Shown: piece by piece, positions 41,472 through 50,482 of the stretch | How the letters are laid out: each line of letters opens with the position of its first letter | Numbering within the stretch: position 1 is the first letter of the stretch | Source of the DNA: Vallitalea guaymasensis | GTDB taxonomy: Bacteria; Bacillota; Clostridia; Lachnospirales; Vallitaleaceae | Length of the DNA: 64,000 nt | Reading direction: 5' to 3' | Assembly (NCBI RefSeq): GCF_018141425.1 | Contig: NZ_CP058561.1 | Coordinates: 2,480,001 to 2,544,000, forward strand | Made by a program: the position numbers and the translations under genes | The notes under the pieces: generated by a model | Databases searched by the model: none | The model's input: only the letters and a program-made list of their open reading frames with translations | Told to the model about the DNA's origin: nothing

Positions 41472-42914
41472 ATGAAATTACAATTTGAATATGGACAAGG
41501 ATTAATGGAAGCGAATTTACCAGATAATACTGATGTTTTTATTCCAGGAGAAACAGTAGCAGACCCTGAGATTATACCAGCTGAAAAATTGGAAGAGGTA
41601 ACACGACAATCTATTCTTAATCCAATAGATCTTGAGCCTATTTCTAAACAAGTTAAAAAAGGTTCAAAAGTAACAATTATTTTCCCAGATAGAGTAAAAG
41701 GTGGATTCCAAGATAATTCACATAGAAAAGTTTCTATTCCAATCATCATTGAAGAGTGTTTAAAAGCTGGAGTAGAGAAGAAAGACATCAAATTAATCTG
41801 TAGTAATGGACTTCATAGAAAGAATAGAAAAGAAGAAATTAAAAATATTTTAGGTGAAAAAGTATTCAACGATTTTTATTATACTCATCAAATAGTTAAC
41901 CATGATAGTGAAGATTGGGATAATCTTGTAGACCTAGGTTACAATGAATATGGTGATAGAGTAATCATGAACAAAGATGTTTATGAGTCAGATTTAGCAG
42001 TTCTTATCGGACATACACTTGGTAATCCTTATGGAGGATATTCAGGAGGATATAAGCATAGTGCTACAGGAATAACTCACTGGAAATGTATAGGTGCCCA
42101 TCATATTCCAAGAGTTATGCATAGAGATGACTTCACACCTGTTACAAAAACAAGTTTAATGAGACAAAAATTTGACCAGATCAGCCAATACATGGAAGAT
42201 AAAATGGGTAAAAAATTCTTCTGTTGTGATGCAGTACTAGATACTTATCAAAGACAAATAGCTGTTTTCTCAGGATATGGAGAATCAATTCAGCCATTAT
42301 CTTGGGACGAGGCTGATAAACGTACATTTATCCCTTGGGCTGAGAAAAAATATGATGTAGTAGTTTTTGGTATGCCTCAAAACTTCCACTATGGTAATGG
42401 TCATGGAACCAACCCAATATTAATAATGCAAGCTATCGCTGCTAACATCATTCGTCATAAGCGAATATTAAGTGATAACTGTGTAGTCATATGTTCAACA
42501 ATCTGTAATGGTTATTTCCATGATGAAGAGTTCCCTTCATATAGAGAAGTATATGAACTATTCCAAAAAGATTATAATAACACTTTACCAGACGTAGAAA
42601 AATATGGAGAGTACTTATCTAACAACAAAGAATATATTGATAAATATAGATTTAACTATGGTTATCATCCATATCATGCATTCTCAATGATATCATGTGG
42701 ACATATTGCTGAGAAAAACTGTTCAGCTGTATATGCAGTAGGAGCTTATGAACCAGGTTTTGCAAGAGGTATGGGTATGAAGACACGTGCTACTTTTGAA
42801 GATGCATTAAAAGATGCTAAGAAATATGTTGGAGATAACCCTAATATCTTAGCTTTACCTAAGACTTTCAGAACAGCTGGTGTTCACTTAATGATGAAAG
42901 ACGAAGTTTTATAG
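41472..42914 (+). CDS. LarA-family (lactate racemase-like) nickel-dependent racemase or epimerase
   Basis: 480 residues. LarA-type signatures: IIFPDRVKGG (binding of the pincer cofactor, cf. DxTR), SNGLHRKNRKEEI with a catalytic-type His, and GYSGGYKHSATGITHW. The last holds the lysine that in LarA carries the nickel pincer nucleotide, with GAHHIPRV nearby. LarA homologues racemise or epimerise 2-hydroxy acids, including sugar acids. In a cluster with phosphofructokinase, aldolase and isomerases, a role on a sugar acid is likely, not on lactate. The cofactor genes larB, larC and larE are not in this window. ATG behind ACGGAGGT. Confidence 0.8.
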   Translation: MKLQFEYGQGLMEANLPDNTDVFIPGETVADPEIIPAEKLEEVTRQSILNPIDLEPISKQVKKGSKVTIIFPDRVKGGFQDNSHRKVSIPIIIEECLKAGVEKKDIKLICSNGLHRKNRKEEIKNILGEKVFNDFYYTHQIVNHDSEDWDNLVDLGYNEYGDRVIMNKDVYESDLAVLIGHTLGNPYGGYSGGYKHSATGITHWKCIGAHHIPRVMHRDDFTPVTKTSLMRQKFDQISQYMEDKMGKKFFCCDAVLDTYQRQIAVFSGYGESIQPLSWDEADKRTFIPWAEKKYDVVVFGMPQNFHYGNGHGTNPILIMQAIAANIIRHKRILSDNCVVICSTICNGYFHDEEFPSYREVYELFQKDYNNTLPDVEKYGEYLSNNKEYIDKYRFNYGYHPYHAFSMISCGHIAEKNCSAVYAVGAYEPGFARGMGMKTRATFEDALKDAKKYVGDNPNILALPKTFRTAGVHLMMKDEVL

Positions 42915-42933
42915 AATAGATAATTAAAATGAT

Positions 42934-42980
42934 AAGGAGCTGTTTATTACCAAGAAGAGTTATATCTTGGTCAGCTCCTT
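42934..42980 (+). other. Hairpin between larA-like gene and aldolase gene
   Basis: AAGGAGCTG / CAGCTCCTT outer and ACCAAGA / TCTTGGT inner stems with a nine-base loop. No T run follows directly; it may be a weak terminator or processing site. Confidence 0.6.
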
Positions 42981-43054
42981 AAAATAAATATTAAGAGTGT
43001 AGAATATAACATTATAATTTCATATAGAAAAAATATAATTAGGAGGACATAATT

Positions 43055-44203
43055 ATGCCAATAGTACCTTTGAGACCTTTGTTGGAAGCTTCAAATAAAT
43101 ATAAATTTGCTCATGGAGCGTTTAACGTCAATGCTGTAGCTCAAGCAGAAGCAGTTATAGAAGTTCATGAAATGTTTCGTTCAGGAGCAATTCTACAAGC
43201 AGCAGATTTAGCTAACGGATTTATGGGCGGAAGAAAAGACTTTATGAATGCAACATTAGAAGATAAAAAAATAGGTGCAAAAAGAATAGCAGATGCAGTC
43301 AGAAAAATCGGAGAGCATTCTAAAATACCTATCGTCATCCATCTTGACCATGGTAAAGATTTTGATTCTGTAAAAGCAGCTATTGATAATGGATTTACTT
43401 CAGTTATGATTGATGGTTCACATTTACCTTATGATAAGAATGTAGAACTTACTAGAGAAGTTGTTAAATATGCTCATCCAAAAGGAGTTTCTGTTGAAGG
43501 TGAATTAGGAGTACTTGCAGGAGTTGAAGACCATGTATTCTCTGAAACATCAACTTATACTAATCCAATGAAAGTGTGCGATTTCTTTAGAAAAACAGGT
43601 GTTGACTGTCTAGCTATTTCCTATGGAACTATGCACGGAGCTTCAAAAGGAAAGAATGCAAAACTTAGAAAAGAAATAGCTATAGCTTCTATGGAGAACT
43701 TAAGACATGAAGGAATCTTCGGAGCTCTAGTATCACACGGTTCATCAACAGTTCCTAGATACATAGTAGAAGAGATCAATAACTTAGATGGAGATATTCA
43801 AAATGCATATGGTATCTCTGTAAAGGAATTAATGTCAGTAATACCTTTGGGTATTGGTAAAATAAACGTTGATACAGATATAAGACTAGCAGTTACTCGT
43901 AATATAAGAGAATATTTCTTAAATAATCCAAGTAAACAAAAGAGCGATTCCATAGGTGGTATCTGGACTATTATGGATAATAATAAGAGTGCATTCGATC
44001 CTAGAGTTTACTTAACACCTATTATGGATACGGTATTAACTGGAAATGAACCAGATAGTGATGTTTCTGATATTACAGATTGTATTAGACGTGGTGTAAA
44101 AGAAGTAGTAGGAACATTAATTGTCAATTTTGGTTCAGTAGGATATGCTCCAAAAATCGAAAATGTATCATTAGAAGAAATGATTAAAAGATATAAGAGT
44201 TAA
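43055..44203 (+). CDS. fba: Class II fructose-bisphosphate aldolase family protein
   Basis: 382 residues, longer than FbaA of Bacillus (285) and more like the extended class II forms. Zinc-site motif VIHLDHGKD with the catalytic Asp, MIDGSHLPYDKN, VEGELGVLAGVED, a zinc-ligand His in SYGTMHG and another in LVSHGSS, and GIGKINVDTDIR for phosphate binding. It cleaves fructose-1,6-bisphosphate or a related ketose bisphosphate to two triose or aldehyde products. It is the third enzyme of the local set after phosphofructokinase and the TIM-like isomerase. ATG behind AGGAGG. Confidence 0.9.
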   Translation: MPIVPLRPLLEASNKYKFAHGAFNVNAVAQAEAVIEVHEMFRSGAILQAADLANGFMGGRKDFMNATLEDKKIGAKRIADAVRKIGEHSKIPIVIHLDHGKDFDSVKAAIDNGFTSVMIDGSHLPYDKNVELTREVVKYAHPKGVSVEGELGVLAGVEDHVFSETSTYTNPMKVCDFFRKTGVDCLAISYGTMHGASKGKNAKLRKEIAIASMENLRHEGIFGALVSHGSSTVPRYIVEEINNLDGDIQNAYGISVKELMSVIPLGIGKINVDTDIRLAVTRNIREYFLNNPSKQKSDSIGGIWTIMDNNKSAFDPRVYLTPIMDTVLTGNEPDSDVSDITDCIRRGVKEVVGTLIVNFGSVGYAPKIENVSLEEMIKRYKS

Positions 44204-44248
44204 TAAGTCAATAGAATATATTATAAGGGCATTGATTTAATACAATAG

Positions 44249-44297
44249 ATAGAGCTGCCTATCAACCGTATATGGTTAACTTAGACAGCTCTATTTT
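44249..44297. terminator. Bidirectional terminator between aldolase and DUF885 genes
   Basis: ATAGAGCTG (44249-44257) / CAGCTCTAT (44286-44294) with a structured loop, then TTT. It lies between two convergent stops. Confidence 0.7.
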
Positions 44298-44309
44298 AAT
44301 AACGACATG

Positions 44310-46136
44310 TTAGCTTTTAGATTTTTTATTGATATATTCGGACACATTTTCCTCTAAAAGATAAAGTGGAATTTCACCATTTATTAATATGACATCATGG
44401 AATTCTTTTATGTCAAAATCATCACCAAGGGCTTCTAGAGCTTTTTCTTTTAGATTATTAATAAAATACCTACCATATGCATAATGTAAGGTTTCACCAG
44501 GATTAGCAATGGCTCTATCTACTATGGATTCCATTTGTTCGCCAAAATACAAAGAGTAAGTGTTGATAACCTCTTCTCTAGAAGCTCCATAGTAATGTAT
44601 ATATAGATCCACCAAGGTTAAAAGTGCATATGACGCATCAAGATTATATATCATCAACTGATTTATCTGAGGGTTACCATAATCAATAAAACCAAAAGCC
44701 AAACCTTCAATATAAGAAGCCCACCCTTCAGAAAAACAAGTGAAATCAATAGCTTTTCTTATGTTAGGTATATTTTCTTGTTGATATGCGATAGAAAACT
44801 GAAAATGATGTCCAGGGATTCCCTCATGGCAAACAACAAGAAAATCATTGATGTTAAGGTTGTTATAAGCAGAAGTCTGTAAAAACATGTTTCCGTATTT
44901 TTTAAGATCAATACTAACAGGTAGATAGAATGCACTTGGTAAGTCTTTTTCTAAGTAGTTAGGGATAGTTTTACTATTGATTTTTGGAATATGATAATCA
45001 TAAAAATTCTTATTGGTTAGTTCCTTGCATTTTTGGTATAACTCTTCAAAGTTATTAAAGGGCTTAGGCTGTAAATCATCTATTTCAGTAAGGTCAGGGT
45101 ATTTTTCAAGTATGGATTGTATTCCTTTTGATGATTCAATAAATGAGTCATTAGCCCACTCAAATAGGTCTTCAGGTGTAATATTAGTTCCTGTATTAGA
45201 TTTTATTAGATGTGCATAATACTCTCTACCCTTTGGAAAAGTATAAACACCAGAAGTAATTATTGTCTGGGACTTAATCTTTTCTAGTTCCTCGATTAGA
45301 TTGGTATATGCAGGATAAACATAATCATTTATTGTTTTTAAACATTCAGCTTTGAGAGATTCTTTATCAGAATCTGATATTTCAGTTGACTGGTTAACAT
45401 AATCACAAAAAGCCAAATATAAAAAATTTTCTTCGGGTGGTGTCATAAAAGCTTTGCATTGGTCAATAACTTTATTAGAAATGTATTCGGGCTGTATATA
45501 ACCTTTTTGTGCTTTAGCCTGTTCACCTTTCATAAGCTCAGCTATTGAGGTTGGAAATTGTTTCAGACGTGCTATAAAATTATCAGCGTCAGCTTTGTTC
45601 TTAATAGGAATCTGGGACAAAGTAAGTGGTATACCAATATGAAAACCTAATGTATGCTTAATATTATAGGAATAATCAACATATTCCTCACCTTCAATAT
45701 TAAGTTCCAAATAATATTTAATTATCTTATAAGAAAGCTGTTGGTCCTTAGTTAATCCAGCGATATTGAAGGTGTTCAAGGTTTTTAGATTATCACGAAG
45801 ATTATCATATTGTGCTTTTAATGCTTCATCACTGAAATCATCCAATTTATCAGAAGTATCTTGTAATCCAAATTCCTGTGGAGAAGATATAAGCATAGAC
45901 ATTTCCAGTGGTGAAGATGTAATATACTCTTTAAACATATTATCAAGAAATGTATCAAACCTGCTGCTATCATCTATTTTAATATTTTTTGTAATCTGTT
46001 TTTCAGATGGTAAGTCAGGTATATATGTTATATCATCATTAGGTTTTTTAGTACAACCTTGAAGAATTAGTGAAATCAATAAAAAAGTACTCAAGATACT
46101 GACTATAGTCTTCTTTTTGAAATTAATTTTGCCCAT
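44310..46136 (-). CDS. DUF885 family lipoprotein, putative metallopeptidase
   Basis: 608 residues. Lipoprotein signal with the lipobox cysteine in ILQGCTKKP (about residue 28). The DUF885 body carries the zinc-peptidase-like motif HEGIPGHHFQ near residue 440, together with a downstream FSEGWASYIEG segment whose Glu is the likely third ligand. Proteins of this family are M3/M32-like surface peptidases or carboxypeptidases of unknown substrate. Single gene on the minus strand between aldolase and pgi, apparently unrelated to them. ATG behind AAGGGGAGAAA. Confidence 0.85.
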   Translation of the reverse strand: MGKINFKKKTIVSILSTFLLISLILQGCTKKPNDDITYIPDLPSEKQITKNIKIDDSSRFDTFLDNMFKEYITSSPLEMSMLISSPQEFGLQDTSDKLDDFSDEALKAQYDNLRDNLKTLNTFNIAGLTKDQQLSYKIIKYYLELNIEGEEYVDYSYNIKHTLGFHIGIPLTLSQIPIKNKADADNFIARLKQFPTSIAELMKGEQAKAQKGYIQPEYISNKVIDQCKAFMTPPEENFLYLAFCDYVNQSTEISDSDKESLKAECLKTINDYVYPAYTNLIEELEKIKSQTIITSGVYTFPKGREYYAHLIKSNTGTNITPEDLFEWANDSFIESSKGIQSILEKYPDLTEIDDLQPKPFNNFEELYQKCKELTNKNFYDYHIPKINSKTIPNYLEKDLPSAFYLPVSIDLKKYGNMFLQTSAYNNLNINDFLVVCHEGIPGHHFQFSIAYQQENIPNIRKAIDFTCFSEGWASYIEGLAFGFIDYGNPQINQLMIYNLDASYALLTLVDLYIHYYGASREEVINTYSLYFGEQMESIVDRAIANPGETLHYAYGRYFINNLKEKALEALGDDFDIKEFHDVILINGEIPLYLLEENVSEYINKKSKS

Positions 46137-46284
46137 TAGTTTCTCCCCTTTAAGGTGATTGTTAAATTGTTATTAGCTTATTACTATTAAATTATGTTCA
46201 TTATAACTATTATATTCAGTTAAATCATATTAAATAACGTATCAATAGAAAATATCATGCTTCATATTATAAGGAGGTTTTAAA

Positions 46285-47556
46285 ATGAAATCAATATGTT
46301 TAGATTATTCCAATGTAGATAAATATATAAACAATCAAGAACTACAAAGAAAAATTGAAGATAACAAACAATTGCTAGAAACTTGTATGAAATCAAAAGC
46401 AACAGATTCTGACTCCATGGGATGGATTAATACCTATCACTCCAATGACGAAGATATGTTAAAGAAAATAGAAGACAAAGCAGCAGAAATTAGAGAAAAT
46501 GCAGATGTTTTTATACTAATAGGTGTAGGCGGTTCCAATCAAGGAGCTAGAGCAGTCATAAAAGCCATGGGAGACAGCAAAGTAGATATCCTATACGCAG
46601 GCAATAACCTATCACCAGCATACCTTAATAACATGATGGATAAAATAAAAAACAAATCCGTCTACGTTAATGTAATAGCCAAGAATTTTGCTACACTAGA
46701 ACCTGGAATCACATTTAGAGTACTTAGACAATATCTAGAAAAAACATACGGTGAACAAGAAGCCGCCAAAAGAATAATAGCTACAGGCTCATTGAATGGC
46801 AGTTCACTAGAAAAACTAGGAAAGATGAAAGGATATACTCTACTTCCTTTCCCTCTTGACGTGGGAGGAAGATTCTCAGTCCTAACCCCCGTAGGTCTCC
46901 TTCCCATAGCAGTATCAGGTGTAGATATAAGACAACTCCTATTTGGCGCAAGCGAAATGGAAAAATCAATCCACACTGCAAGCCTTAATAACAATGACGT
47001 AATCAACTATGCCCTAATAAGAAATATACTCCTTGAAAAAGGATACAACATTGAGATATTAGGGATATTTGAACCATTAATGGAATACTTCAACAAATGG
47101 TGGGTACAATTATTCGGTGAGAGTGAAGGAAAAATCGGAAAAGGTATCTATCCATCATCATGCTCATTCTCAGAAGACCTCCATTCACTTGGACAATACA
47201 TTCAAGATGGACAAAAAATACTATTTGAAACATTTATAAACATAGAAGATATGGAATCAAGTTATCCTATCCCCCTTGAAAATGAGGACATAGATGAATT
47301 CAATTATCTAAACGGTAAGGACTTCAGCTTCCTCAACAAGAGTGCATATGATGCTACAGTCAAAGCTCACTACGAAGGTGGAGTTCCTGTTTTAGTACTG
47401 AATGTACCTAAGCTAACACCTTACTATATGGGTCAACTATTCTATTTCTTTGAATTCGGGTGTTATTTGTCAGCTACTATATTAGGGGTCAATCCTTTCA
47501 ATCAGCCGGGTGTAGAAGCTTATAAGACTAATATGTTTAAGACTTTGAAGGCTTAA
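46285..47556 (+). CDS. pgi: Glucose-6-phosphate isomerase family protein
   Basis: 423 residues, two SIS domains. Phosphate-binding GVGGSNQGARAVIKA, catalytic DVGGRFSVLTPVGLLPIAVSG with the Arg, IYPSSCSFSEDLHSLGQYIQDG with the Glu-Asp-His region, and NPFNQPGVEAYK near the C-terminus. It is somewhat shorter than the roughly 450-residue bacterial PGI. It interconverts glucose-6-phosphate and fructose-6-phosphate and could feed the phosphofructokinase encoded nearby. ATG behind AAGGAGGT, divergent from the DUF885 gene, so its promoter lies in 46137-46284. Confidence 0.9.
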   Translation: MKSICLDYSNVDKYINNQELQRKIEDNKQLLETCMKSKATDSDSMGWINTYHSNDEDMLKKIEDKAAEIRENADVFILIGVGGSNQGARAVIKAMGDSKVDILYAGNNLSPAYLNNMMDKIKNKSVYVNVIAKNFATLEPGITFRVLRQYLEKTYGEQEAAKRIIATGSLNGSSLEKLGKMKGYTLLPFPLDVGGRFSVLTPVGLLPIAVSGVDIRQLLFGASEMEKSIHTASLNNNDVINYALIRNILLEKGYNIEILGIFEPLMEYFNKWWVQLFGESEGKIGKGIYPSSCSFSEDLHSLGQYIQDGQKILFETFINIEDMESSYPIPLENEDIDEFNYLNGKDFSFLNKSAYDATVKAHYEGGVPVLVLNVPKLTPYYMGQLFYFFEFGCYLSATILGVNPFNQPGVEAYKTNMFKTLKA

Positions 47557-47836
47557 GGAATTTGTAGGATTTTTTGGGGATTAGAGTAAGTTTTTTAATA
47601 ACAACGGTTGTATGTGAAAACCATATATAGTGATAATCACTCTCGTTACATTTGTTGTCCTTATCTGTTTTAAAGGAATAACAACAAGCTGTAAAAATTT
47701 TTCTTATCACTATATATGGTTATTAATATATTTGGCGCTCTTGATAGAGTAAAAAACAGCGGTTTTAATACGTGAAGTTGATAAAATGCTGTTACTTTAA
47801 CGGGGAAGATTGTAATATAACGTACCATCAGCGAAA
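47557..47836. repeat. Structured intergenic region after pgi, including large hairpin J
   Basis: Hairpin J: perfect 18-pair stem (47619-47636 with 47704-47721) around a 67-base loop, with an inner stem TTGTTGT/ACAACAA (47653-47659 and 47681-47687). A further weak pairing AACAGC/GCTGTT follows at 47755-47760 and 47792-47797. There is no gene. J resembles copies E and L in stem length and loop size but shares no obvious sequence with them. Confidence 0.65.
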
Positions 47837-47905
47837 GTAGTATAGGGTTCATTTTACGAAGACCGATCCTTGGAGTAAGGCGAAGTAAAATGAACCCTAT
47901 ACTAC
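47837..47905. repeat. Long hairpin with conserved loop, copy B
   Basis: Two perfect 21-base arms (47837-47857, 47885-47905) and a 27-base loop (47858-47884). The reverse complement of the loop differs from copy A's loop (13317-13343) at one base, and the six adjoining stem pairs are the same, while the remaining 15 stem pairs are unrelated to copy A. Confidence 0.85.
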
Positions 47906-48195
47906 ATCCCCATATAACCGTTAGTCCACTCACATAAAAAACTACCCCCAAACATATTACACCCCTATACATCTGTTAGTCCATCATAATACAATAAAAC
48001 AAATCACCATACACAATAAGCTATACTTCCCAACACAAAAAATACTTTGCATTTTTTTTGTTAAAACTATATAATATATCATAACGATAAAAGCACGATT
48101 ATTACTATATAATAGGTTAAAAACTTATGAATCATAAATAATTACTCTAATTACGTAGATAATAATCATAAGAAAAACGAACGGAGGAAATTCAA
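47906..48195. other. Upstream region of metG
   Basis: AT-rich and without a gene. I looked for a T-box leader (conserved AGGGTGGNACCGCG and specifier loop) and saw none. Promoter hexamers are not clear; a TATAATATAT run at 48069-48078 is a possible -10. Confidence 0.4.
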
Positions 48196-50127
48196 ATGGC
48201 AAAAAAACCATTTTACATTACAACACCAATATACTATCCAAGTGATAAGTTGCATATAGGTCATTCATATACAACTGTGGCTGCCGACACTATGGCTAGG
48301 TACAAGCGAATGCGTGGTTATGATGTCATGTTTTTAACTGGAACAGATGAACATGGACAAAAAATAGAGAAAGTTGCTAACAAACAGGGGATAACTCCTA
48401 AAAAATATGTGGATAACATTGTGGATTGGATAAAAGATCTGTGGAAAACTATGGATATTTCATATGATAAATTCATAAGAACGACAGACAAAGAACACGA
48501 AGAAACTGTACAAAAAATATTCAAGCAATTATACGATAAAGGTGATATATACAAGGGTTCATACGAAGGATGGTACTGTACTCCATGTGAATCGTTTTTC
48601 ACTGAAAGACAATTAGAAGATGGAAAATGCCCAGACTGTGGAAGACCTGTGGATAAAGTTAAAGAAGAAGCATATTTCTTCAAACTTTCAAAATATCAAG
48701 ACAAACTAATTGAATATATAGAATCACACGAAGAATTTATTCAACCAAAAACAAGACAAAATGAAATGCTTAATAACTTTCTAAAACCAGGACTCGAAGA
48801 CTTATGTGTTTCTAGAACATCATTTGAATGGGGTATTCCTGTAGAATTTGACAAGGGACATGTAGTTTATGTATGGTTGGATGCATTATCAAACTATATA
48901 TCAGCACTAGGATACAGCTCAGACAACGATGAAAAATACAAAAAATACTGGCCTGTAGATGTACACTTGGTAGGAAAAGAAATCGTAAGATTCCATACAA
49001 TAATATGGCCAGCTATGTTGATGGCACTTGGTGAGCCTTTACCAAAACAAGTATTTGGTCATGGATGGTTAGTAATAAATGGCGGAAAAATGTCAAAATC
49101 AAAAGGTAATGTAGTAGATCCTAAGATATTAGTAGATAGATATGGTTCAGATTCAATTAGATATTTCTTAATGAGAGAAATAGCTTTTGGACAAGATGGT
49201 AACTTTACTAATGAAACACTTATCCAGAGAATTAATTCAGACCTTGCTAATGATTTAGGTAATTTGGTATCTAGAACAGTAGCGATGATCAAAAAATACT
49301 TTGGTGACGAATTCCTAACTAAGTTTGATGCTACTGAATATGACAAAGAAGTAGAGGAAATGGCACTTAACACTGTGGAAAAAGTAGAAGATGTCATGGA
49401 ACAATTATTCTTTAGCGATGCCCTAGTAGAAATATGGAACTTAGTAAGAAGAACTAATAAATACATTGATGAAACAAGACCATGGGTATTGGCAAAAGAA
49501 GAAGATAAAAAACCAGAACTTGCAAATGTTCTTTATCACCTAGCAGAAAATCTTAGAATAATATCAATACTTATTGAACCTTTTATGCCTAATACACCAA
49601 AGCTGATGAGAGAACAATTAGGAATAACAGATGAAAGTATCATGACTTGGGAAAGTACTAAAAAATGGGGTAAACTATCTAAGGATATAAAAGTTAATCA
49701 AGGTAATATCATATTCCCAAGAATAGATATCACTAAAGAGTTAAAAGATTTAGAAGAAGCTCAAAAAGCTGGTAAAGAAGAGCCAAAAGAAGTAAAAGAA
49801 GAAGATTACATCTCTATTGATGATTTTGCAAAAGTAGAATTAAAAGTAGGAGAAGTAATTGATTGTAATAAAGTAGAAGGTGCTGATAAATTATTAGTAT
49901 CTAAAATAAAAATAGGTAGTGAGGTAAGACAAATCGTATCAGGTATAGCAAAGAGTTACTCACCTGGTGAAATGATAGGTAAAAAGGTTATTGTAGTAAC
50001 TAACCTGAAACCAGTCAAATTAAGAGGTGTCTTATCTGAAGGTATGATATTAGCTGCTTCACTTAAGAAGAACTTAGTTGTAGCAACTGTTGATGGAGAC
50101 ATCAATAGCGGAGCTGTTGTAAGGTAA
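48196..50127 (+). CDS. metG: Methionine-tRNA ligase
   Basis: 643 residues. Class I synthetase: the HIGH motif appears as LHIGHSYT near residue 18, and KMSKSKGN near residue 300. A zinc knuckle CTPCESFF ... CPDCGRP lies at about 125-150. The anticodon-binding helical domain follows and a C-terminal EMAP/Trbp111 tRNA-binding domain (about 540-643, VELKVGEVIDCNKVEGADKLLVSKI) is fused, as is usual for the dimeric MetG1 of Firmicutes. It charges tRNA-Met and tRNA-fMet. It forms the head of the classic metG-tatD-ksgA neighbourhood. ATG behind CGGAGG. Confidence 0.96.
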   Translation: MAKKPFYITTPIYYPSDKLHIGHSYTTVAADTMARYKRMRGYDVMFLTGTDEHGQKIEKVANKQGITPKKYVDNIVDWIKDLWKTMDISYDKFIRTTDKEHEETVQKIFKQLYDKGDIYKGSYEGWYCTPCESFFTERQLEDGKCPDCGRPVDKVKEEAYFFKLSKYQDKLIEYIESHEEFIQPKTRQNEMLNNFLKPGLEDLCVSRTSFEWGIPVEFDKGHVVYVWLDALSNYISALGYSSDNDEKYKKYWPVDVHLVGKEIVRFHTIIWPAMLMALGEPLPKQVFGHGWLVINGGKMSKSKGNVVDPKILVDRYGSDSIRYFLMREIAFGQDGNFTNETLIQRINSDLANDLGNLVSRTVAMIKKYFGDEFLTKFDATEYDKEVEEMALNTVEKVEDVMEQLFFSDALVEIWNLVRRTNKYIDETRPWVLAKEEDKKPELANVLYHLAENLRIISILIEPFMPNTPKLMREQLGITDESIMTWESTKKWGKLSKDIKVNQGNIIFPRIDITKELKDLEEAQKAGKEEPKEVKEEDYISIDDFAKVELKVGEVIDCNKVEGADKLLVSKIKIGSEVRQIVSGIAKSYSPGEMIGKKVIVVTNLKPVKLRGVLSEGMILAASLKKNLVVATVDGDINSGAVVR

Positions 50128-50131
50128 CTAA

Positions 50132-50283
50132 CTCAACTTTCCCACTTCGATATATTATGCAGGTAAGCTAATTAAAAGGCTTTACAGAATAAAAATATAG
50201 GTGTTTCTTCTATGTTTTTATTCTGTAAACCAAACCTATAACCTTTAATTTACCTGAATTAAATTAAAGGTGGGAAAGTTGAG
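50132..50283. repeat. Three-tier nested hairpin after metG, copy K
   Basis: Outer perfect 14-pair stem CTCAACTTTCCCAC / GTGGGAAAGTTGAG (50132-50145, 50270-50283). The middle stem CAGGTAA / TTACCTG is extended by AATTAAAAGG / CCTTTAATT. The inner 20-pair stem (50181-50200 with 50210-50229, one T-G) has a nine-base loop. It starts four bases after the metG stop. No terminal T run, so it is more elaborate than a terminator. Confidence 0.75.
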
Positions 50284-50307
50284 GAATAAATTAGCCGGAT
50301 AATGGCT

Positions 50308-50445
50308 TAGGTTAAGGTTGGGTGTATGTACTATATTATTATGTATATACACCCAATTATCTTGTTTTATAGGAAATACCATTTTAATTAGCTGACGGGA
50401 TATTAACCTACACTAACGGAGCGAACGTTAAGTAGTTTATTAGTA
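50308..50445. repeat. Structured repeat related to copy G, copy I
   Basis: The segment TTAATTAGCTGACGGGATAT, followed by CCTA and GGAGCGAACGTT (about 50384-50430), aligns with the right side of copy G (TTAATTGGCTGACGGAATAT then GGAGCGACCGTAG). A short outer stem TAGGTTAA/TTAACCTA (50308-50315, 50403-50410) encloses a hairpin of 14 pairs, TTGGGTGTATGTAC / GTATATACACCCAA (50318-50331, 50343-50356). Shorter and more degenerate than G; together with K it fills the metG-tatD gap. Confidence 0.65.
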
Positions 50446-50482
50446 CTTTATACTAATAGTAATATAAATTGAGGTGAGAACA

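Noticed and set aside
47906-48195. T-box riboswitch before metG
   Set aside because: Leader length would fit, but no T-box core, specifier loop or terminator was found in the 290 bases upstream of metG.
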